64,000 nt of DNA, taken from Diplonema papillatum. Its lineage: Eukaryota > Euglenozoa > Diplonemea > Diplonemida > Diplonemidae. Position numbers and translations under genes: made by a program. Numbering within the stretch: position 1 is the first letter of the stretch; each line of letters opens with the position of its first letter. This document shows, one piece after another, positions 1 to 8,465 of the stretch. The stretch is from contig JAPJBO010000002.1 of assembly GCA_030068145.1 (NCBI GenBank), forward strand, positions 62,001 to 126,000, in the 5' to 3' direction. The notes below the pieces were generated by a model. The model saw only the letters and a program-made list of their open reading frames with translations. It had not been told where the DNA came from and did not search any database.

Positions 1-381
1 GAGCGGCGCTGCGAAGCTGGGGGCTGTGAGGTGGCTGACCAGGGCGCAGCCGTCGACGAGGGTCGCGGGCTGCTTGAAGTACGCCGCCGCTGCCGGCGGC
101 GGGGTCGAGTTGCCTTGCCCCGGACCGTCGGCGGAGAAGCGGTCGCGCAGCGCTGCGGAGATCGCGCCGTTGTCGTGGTACAGCCGCTGGTCGGAGACAG
201 GGACCGGCCGGAGGAACGTCGCGTTGCAGAAGGAAAACAGCGCGTGCAACGACCCGGGCCCCGCAGGAGCGCCTGCCGCCGTCAACTCCCCGATGTGCGT
301 CGTCACTTCGACATCCCCCGACACAGCGGTCGCACGTAGCAGCAGCAGCAGCAGCAGCAGCCGCAAGCGCTTGAAGGTCAT
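1..381 (-). CDS. Secreted or ER-targeted hypothetical protein, 5' exon, partial
   Basis: An ATG at 381-379 opens a minus-strand frame that stays open for 127 codons and leaves the window at base 1. The first residues are MTFKRLR followed by eight leucines and RATAVSG, a textbook signal peptide: basic n-region, hydrophobic core, small-residue cleavage region. The Leu run is coded by a CTG repeat. The mature part (EVTTHIGELTAAG, then SLHALFSFCNATFLRPVPV) has good composition and an NAT glycosylation sequon. I do not recognise the family, and the rest of the gene lies outside the window. The signal peptide and clean GC-rich frame make this more convincing than the plus-strand frames over the same bases, which are arginine-rich shadows. 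Confidence 0.6.
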   Translation of the reverse strand, partial: MTFKRLRLLLLLLLLRATAVSGDVEVTTHIGELTAAGAPAGPGSLHALFSFCNATFLRPVPVSDQRLYHDNGAISAALRDRFSADGPGQGNSTPPPAAAAYFKQPATLVDGCALVSHLTAPSFAAPL

Positions 382-1994
382 GTGCCCGAGCTGTCCATTC
401 TTCCGTGTGCCGTGTCCCTTTTTTCTTCTGAGTTGGGTTGCCCTTTAATTTGTTGTTGAATCGGGTTTTGTTAGCATGAAAATACTCGAAGGACTGCTTG
501 TGCTTACTTCGAAGGAAGCTGGAGGGGGAGAAACAGTACAACTACACAGTGGGTCTTTGTTGAACGCTTGCGCCCGCCACTGAACCTGTTTCGTGTGGGT
601 TAGCACATTTACCTCCTTTGGTCTTTCGCAACTGGCAGCCTCCTCAAGGGTTTCCAACAAAGCAGGCGCTTCTTCAAGCTGGAAAAAGACGTAGGCAGTG
701 TGTTTTGGTGGTTGATCAGGAAACTCCTCACCTGAAAATGACACAGAGCCACTATGTTTCTAGCGTTATTTGTGGATTAGAAGGTCGGTATTTTAAAGTC
801 TCCGGTTGACCGTAGAGGCTTGAGTACGGCGGGGGGTTGAGAAAAGTGAGAGGGTGCAGCTCGTTTCGGGTGTTGTGTCACTCCGTTGTGAAACCTTGTG
901 AAGTTTCGAGTCTCCCAAAGCGCACTACCTGCCCGTCACCTTGTACGGCGCCCTTTGCAGCTCGCTCTCTTGTTCCTCGTCGAGTCGCTTCAAGACATGC
1001 CTTTCCACTACGAAGCCCGTACACTGGCACCATCTCCCAGTCTTCCTCTTTGCCGGCCTCCGCTAGGATCGTTCTTGTCTCAAACTCCCCCGAGGTTTCC
1101 AGGAAAGCTTTATACTCTCGAGGCGGACGATAAATGCAATGAGAGTCTCACTCCGGAAGAAGTTCTGGGGGCAGGTGGGACACCAAGGCTGCCTCCGAAA
1201 TACCTGAAGTTGAAGCTTCACTGTCCCATAACTCTTTTGTTAAATTTGAACGTTTCCAGAAGCGGTGCACACCAGCAATTCCAGATTCTTCATTTACCCC
1301 TCTGCTTGCTTCCAGCCTCAGCACTCAGGAACGATGCGAAAAGCGGAACTAAAATGAAGGAAACAGCAGCCGTAATATTATTACAAACAAACAAGCAAGC
1401 TCATGCACACGGGGTAGGTACAGTGGAGAGCGGGAGTGACAGCGAGAGAGAGACGGGCGAGTACACTACAACGAAGAAGAAGAAAAGAAGAAGAAGAAAA
1501 AGAAAAAGGCCGCCCTTACTGAGGACGGATGTCATCAGGCAAGGACGTATCAATCGTCGCAGAGGTGGGTGAAGTTAGGGTCCGTCCACTTTGATATGGG
1601 TACTTCCAAGCACTCCCGGAAGGAGATGCGTCCGCAAAGGATGCGTTGTTGGCTTCTGATCCTCGATGCGTTGTCAGCGCACTCTTGCAGACTCGACACT
1701 ACAATGAAAAGATAAGAAAACGTTTACGACGCAAAGCCGCGGCTCCGCTGGAGCAAAGGCGAATGCATTGTTTTTTTGATTCTAAGTGGCTCTGTACATA
1801 CAAACCAGGGCACGGCATGAACCATGAAACGAGCGTCTTTAAAAGATCACGAACGCAGGAAAGCAGGCTCGTGTCTCACGGTTGAATCGAGCCCTCTTGT
1901 AGAAGAAGGACGCGCACAGCCAGCAGCAGGGCGATTCGATCAATTTCATTAGTGTCCCCGTCTTCGATACCGTCGCATTAGGGAGGAGAGTGCG
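382..1994. other. Intergenic stretch without a recognisable gene
   Basis: It holds one copy of interspersed repeat A (478-690), a fragment of repeat I near 785-815, and an A/G-rich purine run at about 1465-1510. The plus-strand frame 898-1572 owes its basic tail to that purine run and shows no domain. I see no gene here. Confidence 0.5.
478..690 (+). repeat. Interspersed repeat A, copy 1
   Basis: About 210 bp recurring at 38010-38150, 45590-45785 and 50347-50545, and in reverse near 51690-51750. The copies share an AGGGGGAGAAAC segment, the core TTGTTGAACGCTTACGCCCG, and a tail TTTACCTCCTTTG...GCAACTGGCAG. Copies differ by scattered substitutions. No coding capacity, so a SINE or MITE remnant is likely. 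Confidence 0.75.
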
Positions 1995-2150
1995 TTAGGC
2001 GTTGACCCAGTGAACCAAGATATTGCCTCCTCCTTGCGACCCTTCTTCTGCAGCGGCAACTCGGCAGAGACCTTCATCCGCAGGGCGCGGGCCTTCGCCA
2101 TCGATATCGTTGCTGTTCTTCATCAGCGTGAAAGAGAAGGGAGGAGGGTA
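1995..2150 (-). pseudogene. Duplicated 3'-end fragment of the 3479-6031 gene (distal copy)
   Basis: On the minus strand this reads MAKARALRMKVSAELPLQKK, matching the internal segment at about 3900-3965 of the neighbouring gene. It is then joined directly to a version of that gene's last 50 bases. About 350 bases that separate the two parts in the gene are missing. Confidence 0.6.
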
Positions 2151-2154
2151 CGTC

Positions 2155-3180
2155 AGACTTTGCCTCAGCAGGTTGCTGCTGATTGTGTGTTGTCCCCATC
2201 TTCGATATCGTCGCTGCTCATCAGAGTGATATAATGAGAAGGGATGAGGGTGCGTCAGACTTTGACTCAGCAGGTTGCTGCTGATTGTGTGTTGTCCCCA
2301 TCTTCGATATCGTCGCTGCTCATCAGAGTGATATAATGAGAAGGGATGAGGGTGCGTCAGACTTTGACTCAGCAGGTTGCTGCTGATTGTGTGTTGTCCC
2401 CATCTTCGATATCGTCGCTGCTCATCAGAGTGATATAATGAGAAGGGAGGAGGGTGCGTCAGACTTTGACTCAGCAGGTTGCTGCTGATTGTGTGTTGTC
2501 CCCATCTTCGATATCGTCGCTGCTCATCAGAGTGATATAATGAGAAGGGAGGAGGGTGCGTCAGACTTTGACTCAGCAGGTTGCTGCTGATTGTGTGTTG
2601 TCCCCATCTTCGATATCGTCGCTGCTCATCAGAGTGATATAATGAGAAGGGATGAGGGTGCGTCAGACTTTGACTCAGCAGGTTGCTGCTGATTGTGTGT
2701 TGTCCCCATCTTCGATATCGTCGCTGCTCATCAGAGTGATATAATGAGAAGGGAGGAGGGTGCGTCAGACTTTGACTCAGCAGGTTGCTGCTGATTGTGT
2801 GTTGTCCCCATCTTCGATATCGTCGCTGCTCATCAGAGTGATATAATGAGAAGGGAGGAGGGTGCGTCAGACTTTGACTCAGCAGGTTGCTGCTGATTGT
2901 GTGTTGTCCCCATCTTCGATATCGTCGCTGCTCATCAGAGTGATATAATGAGAAGGGAGGAGGGTGCGTCAGACTTTGACTCAGCAGGTTGCTGCTGATT
3001 GTGTGTTGTCCCCATCTTCGATATCGTCGCTGCTCATCAGAGTGATATAATGAGAAGGGAGGAGGGTGCGTCAGACTTTGACTCAGCAGGTTGCTGCTGA
3101 TTGTGTGTTGTCCCCATCTTCGATATCGTCGCTGCTCATCAGAGTGATATATTGAGAAGGGAGGAGGGTGCGTCAGACTT
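2155..3180 (-). repeat. 102-bp tandem satellite, ten copies
   Basis: The unit repeats every 102 bases with few differences; the anchor GTCGCTGCTCATCAGAG recurs ten times. Because 102 is a multiple of three, the minus frame stays open as a 34-residue repeat, but this is a by-product of unit length. Each unit shares the AGCAGCGACGATATCG and GTCAAAGTCTGACGCACCC segments with the larger 163-bp units next to it, so it looks like a shortened derivative of the duplicated gene end. Confidence 0.9.
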
Positions 3181-3478
3181 TGACCCAGTGAACCAAGGTG
3201 TTCCCTCAACTTCCTCGTCGCGAGCCTTCTTCTGCAGCGGCCACTCAGCGGAGACCCATCCACAAGGCTCGGGCCTTTGCCACCGATATCGTCGCTGCTC
3301 TTTATCAGTGTGGATGAGAACGGGAGGAGGGTGCGTCAGACTTTGACCCAGTGAACCAAGGTGTTCCCTCAACTTCCTCCTCGCGAGCCTTCTTCTGCAG
3401 CGGCCACTCAGCGGAGACCCATCCACAAGGCTCGGGCCTTTGCCACCGATATCGTCGCTGCTCTTGGAGGAGGGTACA
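3181..3478 (-). repeat. 163-bp tandem duplication of the neighbouring gene's 3' end, two copies
   Basis: Copies start at 3181 and 3344. Each carries, in minus orientation, the segment resembling VSAEWPLQKKAR followed by EEVEGTPWFTGS, compared with VSAESPLQKKAR and EEVEGNILVHW in the gene. They lie directly downstream of that gene's stop codon. Confidence 0.75.
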
Positions 3479-6031
3479 TCAAACCTTGACCCAGTGAACT
3501 AAGATGTTGCCCTCGACTTCCTCCTCCTTGCGAACCCACTGCTGCGGGCGGCGTTGAGGGCTGACCGACGGGTCCATGATGGCAGGCGGCGCCGGCGGCA
3601 GGGGCGACATCGTGTCCGCAAGCCCAGGGTGCACCGCAGCGCCCCCGGGGGCACACAGCAGCGGCGGCGCCGCGAGAAACGGCGGCTCCGGCGACGGCTG
3701 CGGCTGCGGGAAGGGCAACCCGAACTGCTGCCTTGCAGCCGCTTCCGCCTCGGGCTCGGACCACCCTTTGTGCAGCAGGTGCCCCACGAAGCCGGCGGGG
3801 CCCGCAGGCTCACGCGCCCGGAGCTGGTCGCTGGCGTGCTGGTGCAGGCCCGGCGGCACGCTGGCGTCGCGGCTGGTGTGGTCCGGCCGCGGGGACCTCG
3901 CCTTCTTCTGCAGCGGCGACTCGGCGGAGACCTTCATCCGCAGGGTGCGGGCCTTCGCCATTTCCTTGCCGAGGGCCTCGTCCCACGCGCCGTCCCGGCC
4001 CATCAGCTCGCCGGCGGTCAGAGCCGCGAACGTGCTGCCCTCAGCCACCGTCAGCACGTGCCTGTCGTGGTCTTCGGAAACGACCACCGCCCGCAACTTG
4101 TGCTCCAGCTTCCACTTCTCCCGGTGGACGGCTTGGTCCCGCGAAGCGGTCACGAGGTGCGGGTCTGGGTACCACCGGCCTTGCTCGTCTTTCAAGCAGA
4201 GGCCTTCGAGCAAGGCTTCGGACAGCAGCGAGTCGTTGTTGAAAGCGCGCTGCTTCAAGTCGTACCCGGTGGCCGCCCGCTCCCAGCGGGTAGGGCTGAG
4301 GGCGGGGTCGTCGGTGCGGGGCACCTGGCTGCTGAACGAAGGCATCAGCCGGAACGCCTGGGATAACGCTTCGGCGACGAGGGGCTTCCGCCGCGAGAGG
4401 TCGACCGGGTGGCCTTTGGCGACTTCAGGCGTCGGGAGGCTGGTGAAGGAGAGGTGGTCCGTGGGCTCTGCCGCGTAGCCGGCGGGGTCGCCGGGGTTGA
4501 TGGCGCGGAGGAGGGTCTGGCGGAGTGAGGTCGAGTGGGCGACGGCCTTCCGGACGTCCTCAGTCAGCGCCTCGTCACCGGGCTCGGGCCGCGGGGTTGC
4601 GTAAGCTCCCCCGGGTGTGTAAAGTAACGGGGGGTGCGCAGCGAAGGCTGCGGGAGGCAGCTCGCGCGCCGGCGATACGCCGCGCGCGGCCATTTCGCGG
4701 TCGAGCGGCGGGACTTCGACCTCCGCGAGGGTGAACGGGCGCCGCGCGATTCTTCCCGCCTCCTGCGACGCCTGCCGCCGATGCTGCTGCTCGAAGAGCA
4801 GCAGCGCGTCTGTGATCGGCGTCGATTGGACCGGCGAGGGGAGGAGGGCGGATGCTGGGAGAAACGCGGGGCTGGCGGCGTCGAGCGCCTGCTGCCGCAT
4901 GCCCGCGAGCGCCGGCGCCGCGTGGAGTGGCGAGTGGAGGCTTGCCGGGCGAAGGTACGGGGAGCCCGGTGGAAACGCGGGGCTCGCGGGCCCCGGCTGC
5001 CGCAGGCCCGTGAGCATCGGCGTCGCCGCTGCCGCTTCGCCACCGCGCAGCGACGAGATGAAGCGCAGGGCGCGGGCGAACGCCAGGTTCGTGTCCGTCT
5101 CGATCGCGGCCACCCGCATGTTCGTCATCGGAGCGCCCCGGCAGTCGAACTCCTCAACCGACACTCCATCCGGCGCCGACGGCAAGCTACCCGTTTCCGA
5201 CTCGGGCTTGCTCCACCCACCAGGGTAACCCTGGGCGGGGTGGTGCGCCGCAGCCTTCGCGGCGCGATTTCCGCGCGGCGGCGTCGACGACCCCCGGAAC
5301 CCGCGCTTCGGAGGTGTGCCCGAGGAAGAAGGGTCGCGGAGGGTGGCGCGGCGCTTCCCGGCGGGAGCGGCCGGGTCGGCGGCGGCCTTCTGCAGGGCTG
5401 AGCGGGGCTTGCGGGTGGAAGGGGGGCTGCCGGGCTTGCTCTTCGGCGGCTTCGCGTCCGGCTGCGGCGGCGGCTGCTGCTGCGGCGGCGCGAACTTGGC
5501 CGCCGGCGACTCGGGGTCGAGGGCGTCCGGCTCGTCGACAGCGTCGTCGGAAGGGTCTGGTTGGTACTGGTCGCCTCTGCCGCCCATCGGCGACGAGCTG
5601 CCCCCCGTCTTGCGGGGGTCCTCAAGCACCATCGTGCTCGCAGTCCGCCGCAGGTCCGCCGTCGGCTGCTGCCTTTCGGTCTTGCCCATGCCGTTGCTGC
5701 TGGCGTTGCTGCCGCTGTTGCCGTAGTTGTTGTTGTTGTTGTTGCTGTTGCTGATGTCCGCCAGCACGTTGCTGCCGCCGCCGCGGAAGGAGCCGTTCTG
5801 CGCCGATTCAAGCGGGCGCGCGGCGGGGGTGCCGAGGACCTGGTCGGACCGGGCGGACCGCAGGGAGTGGAGGGAGGCGGTCCTGCTGCCGAGGCTCGCC
5901 GGCTGGCTCGGCGGCAGCGTCCGCTTCTCCGCCGCCGACCGCTTCGAAGAGTGGCTCACGTTCGTCCGGCTCGGCGCGTTCGACAGCCCCGTTTCGTTCC
6001 CGCTCGCCCCCGACGCTACGGACGACGGCAT
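3479..6031 (-). CDS. Large disordered Pro/Ser/Ala-rich hypothetical protein
   Basis: One uninterrupted frame of 850 residues. I start it at the ATG at 6031-6029 (MPSSVASGASGNETG); the open frame upstream begins only with GTG, and the broken copy at 8128-8388 keeps the same ATG. The N-terminal third is low complexity: Ser-rich, an Asn run near residues 94-105, then Pro/Gln and basic Pro/Lys segments of DNA- or RNA-binding type. The middle and C-terminal thirds are better ordered, with segments such as MRVAAIETDTNLAFARALRF and WKLEHKLRAVVVSEDHDRHV and a phased KARTLRMKVSAESPLQKKAR stretch. I recognise no catalytic domain, so a nuclear or cytoskeletal scaffold is only a guess. No intron is needed, though the last 50 codons coincide with sequence amplified downstream, so the true C-terminus is uncertain. 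Confidence 0.7.
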   Translation of the reverse strand: MPSSVASGASGNETGLSNAPSRTNVSHSSKRSAAEKRTLPPSQPASLGSRTASLHSLRSARSDQVLGTPAARPLESAQNGSFRGGGSNVLADISNSNNNNNNYGNSGSNASSNGMGKTERQQPTADLRRTASTMVLEDPRKTGGSSSPMGGRGDQYQPDPSDDAVDEPDALDPESPAAKFAPPQQQPPPQPDAKPPKSKPGSPPSTRKPRSALQKAAADPAAPAGKRRATLRDPSSSGTPPKRGFRGSSTPPRGNRAAKAAAHHPAQGYPGGWSKPESETGSLPSAPDGVSVEEFDCRGAPMTNMRVAAIETDTNLAFARALRFISSLRGGEAAAATPMLTGLRQPGPASPAFPPGSPYLRPASLHSPLHAAPALAGMRQQALDAASPAFLPASALLPSPVQSTPITDALLLFEQQHRRQASQEAGRIARRPFTLAEVEVPPLDREMAARGVSPARELPPAAFAAHPPLLYTPGGAYATPRPEPGDEALTEDVRKAVAHSTSLRQTLLRAINPGDPAGYAAEPTDHLSFTSLPTPEVAKGHPVDLSRRKPLVAEALSQAFRLMPSFSSQVPRTDDPALSPTRWERAATGYDLKQRAFNNDSLLSEALLEGLCLKDEQGRWYPDPHLVTASRDQAVHREKWKLEHKLRAVVVSEDHDRHVLTVAEGSTFAALTAGELMGRDGAWDEALGKEMAKARTLRMKVSAESPLQKKARSPRPDHTSRDASVPPGLHQHASDQLRAREPAGPAGFVGHLLHKGWSEPEAEAAARQQFGLPFPQPQPSPEPPFLAAPPLLCAPGGAAVHPGLADTMSPLPPAPPAIMDPSVSPQRRPQQWVRKEEEVEGNILVHWVKV

Positions 6032-6095
6032 ATCGCACGGGACCTCTCCCCCACACACACACCCGCCCTTGCCTGATGTTGGTTGTGAAAGAGAG

Positions 6096-6219
6096 TTGAA
6101 GTATGGCTAAAGATAAAGTGGTGTCACCTGAGGGGGTAATCTCAGGGCCACCCACGTGATAAGCCGTTAAGCATTGAGTTCTTTTGTAAGTACATGAACC
6201 ACACGGATTAACATGCACT
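6096..6219 (+). repeat. Interspersed repeat B fragment
   Basis: Begins GTTGAAGTATGGCTAAAGAT, passes GGTGTCACCTGAGG and ends ACATGCACTG. Related copies lie at 7737-7812, 9008-9120 (reverse), 50795-50871 and 54206-54397. It sits about 65 bp upstream of the preceding gene's start codon. Confidence 0.8.
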
Positions 6220-7785
6220 GCCTTGAAAGTCAGGTTCTCGGATGACGTCGTCACCTGCCATTGCGTCGTCAAGGTCGAGCATTTGTGGAGCTAGCGGGGT
6301 TTGGCTTTCTTGCGATTCCCGAGACTGAGTCGGCGAGTACGAGGGCGGGCACGTGTGCCCGTTTTTCACTTTCGAGGGCATTGGTGTGCCCGTGGTCCCC
6401 GGTCGTTTCTGAGAGCTGCTTGCCCGTGGTACCTTCTTCTTCCTTCGATGCACCCCTGAGTCGGGTGTGGTCGCCTTCGTCTTCTTCCGCTTGCGGCCGG
6501 CGATCAGGCCTTCCTTCGGGGTGCCGAGCACCCTCTTCTTCAGCGCTGGTCGTTCGCTGGTTCCTGGCGTTGGTGGCGGCCTCTTGGTCGCCCGTCCGGT
6601 CGTCGCCGTCTCCTTTTTCGTTGCCGCGAGCGCCGCTCGCTTTCCTAATGGCGTCTCCCGTTGTACGCCCACCTGGGTGGGTGAGGAGGGCCTCTTCTTC
6701 TTGTTGCGTCCGGGGGTTGACTGGACGTTCGGCTTGTTGGACTGGTGGTGGCCGCGGCTGCAACATGCCGCCGGTCGCCTCTGCGTCAGCGTAGGGAGCC
6801 TTTTGCACTCTTGGCAGGTTCCTCTGCCATGCGTGCGGCAGGCATGATGCCCGCTGCGGCAACACGCCGCCGCCGTCTTGCACTCGCCGCACTTCGTCGT
6901 GCTGTGCTCTGTGCACACCGCGATCGGCTGCCCATCGTTCGCGTGGTGATGGTGCCGGCAGCACATCTCTACCGTGGGAACGTCCCTTCGGACGAGTGCT
7001 CTGCACGCCTCACACTTCCCTTTGTGATGGGTCGCGCACGTGACGAGTGCCTTCTCTATACCGACACCCGGCATATGCACGGGGTCTGGGTGCAGTTGTG
7101 GTGGGGCAGGCAGGGCCCACCTCGCCGCTCTCCCGATCGTCCAGTCAGGGTACGTCGGGCACTGCGTCCCTACATCGCTTCCTTTCACTTGTTCCTCAAG
7201 TATCGTCCCCGTGTGTGCCTCGCGAAAGCGTGGCCTGGGCCGTACACCCGATATCCCCGAGATGCCCATGAACGACAGCGACGTCGTCGGGCACACCCTC
7301 TCCCCTCTCATGCAGCTTCCCAGCCCTTGCTGTGCCGCCAGCTTGTCCAACGCGCTCATCATGCAGCGCAGGACGTTTCCCCGTTCTCTCACCCCCTTCG
7401 GCGCATTCCCGTGCAGCGGCATGCTGAGGCCCGAGAAGAGTTCAAAGTCGATCGCAAGCTCCAGCATTGACGCCTGCCCGTTCTCGGTCCATTGCATGTC
7501 CGACAGCCACGCTACCAACGCATAAAACGTCGGTAGTCCCCAGGTCTTGTTCCGCTCCCACGCCCATGCCGGGGCAATCCGCGCGAAGGGGTGGTCAAAT
7601 TTCTCGGCAGGCATCGCATCCGCTCTCGACCAGGGGTCGTGGGGTTCCTGGCCACCCAGCCACGTGCTTCGAGCCCAGCCCGTTCCGCAAGGATTTCGGC
7701 CATCATCTCCTGGAGCCGCCTCGAGAATTGGGCATTCCGTTAAGCATTGAGTTCTTTTAAGTACATGAATAACATGGATTAGCAT
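6208..7785 (-). mobile_element. Retroelement-like fragment with Cys/His zinc-binding repeats
   Basis: A 525-codon frame whose two ends lie inside flanking copies of repeat B, so only about 6220-7736 is unique; the first residues and the stop codon come from the flanks. The N-terminal half contains WAWERNKTWGLPTFYALVAW and SMLELAIDFELFSGLSMPLH. This resembles the region after the reverse transcriptase in some protist LINE polyproteins, but that is from memory and weak. The centre has three C-x2/3-H-x4-C-x2-C motifs (CATHHKGKCEAC, CTEHSTTKCGEC, CRTHGRGTCQEC), each followed by a CC..HH cluster, so a zinc-binding domain is likely. The tail is Lys/Arg-rich. No reverse transcriptase motifs remain. 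Possibly a 5'-truncated LINE; a host zinc protein is the alternative. Confidence 0.5.
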
Positions 7786-7945
7786 GCACTGTGCCGTTAA
7801 GCAGCGGCTGCGTTATAGAAAGAGCAGCGTTGGCACTCTTCCAGGTTCGTTCCCTCGTAGCTCGCCGGGAACGGGCACTCCAGTGAAACTGGGTATGCTA
7901 CCGTTTCAGAATTTGGATGAGAATGCAAAGAATTGCGTAGTTTTG
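7737..7945 (+). repeat. Repeat B fragment followed by repeat C
   Basis: 7737-7795 repeats 6161-6219 in the same orientation with about five differences. It continues into TTAAGCAGCGGCTGC and then a segment (GCGTTGGCACTCTTCC ... GAAACTGGGT) that recurs at 9160-9330. B and C are adjacent in both places and may be one longer element. Confidence 0.75.
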
Positions 7946-8127
7946 GCTTATTATGTTACGTGTTAGTTGTCGACAACTTGTTTGTGTTGAGGTGTTATTC
8001 AGATGTAAATCTAAAGCCGCCGACGTCAAAACTTGTTAAGCATTAGCACTGAGTTCTGTAAATTGCAAGTGCCATGAAGGCAAGCGAGCACTTCTTGCCT
8101 CGGACTCGTGTTTTTTCCTTGTTGTTG

Positions 8128-8465
8128 TTGCAGATGTCCACCAGCACGTTGCTGCCGCCGCCGCGGAAGGAGCCGTTCTGCGCCGATTCAAGCGGGCGCG
8201 CGGCGGGGGTGCCGAGGACCTGGTCGGACCGGGCGGACTGCAGGGAGTGGAGGGAGGCGGTTCTGCTGCGGCAGCGTCCGCTTCTCCGCCGCCGACCACT
8301 TCGAAGAGTGGCTCACGTTCGTCCGGCTCGGCGCGTTCGACAGCCCCGTTTCGTTCCCGCTCGCCCCCGACGCTACGGACGACGGCATATCGCACGGGAC
8401 CTCTCCCCCCTCACACACACACACACACACCCGCCCTTGCCTGATGTTGGTTGTGAAAGAGAGTT
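8128..8465 (-). pseudogene. Broken duplicate of the 5' end and upstream flank of the 3479-6031 gene
   Basis: Bases 8128-8388 match about 5747-6031, and the match continues upstream through the CA-rich leader and CCGCCCTTGCCTGATG. The start codon (8388-8386) is kept. A 23-base deletion shortly after the AAEKRTLP codons shifts the frame, and the copy ends after roughly 90 codons' worth of sequence. It is not functional as a copy of that protein. Confidence 0.85.

Noticed and set aside
1995-3263. A 422-residue repetitive protein on the minus strand
   Set aside because: It is open only because the satellite unit is 102 bases; it starts at GTG and consists of duplicated gene-end scraps.
3545-3897. 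Intron in the 3479-6031 gene
   Set aside because: A GT and an AG exist near the edges, but the downstream copies join at other bases and the segment reads as good coding sequence.
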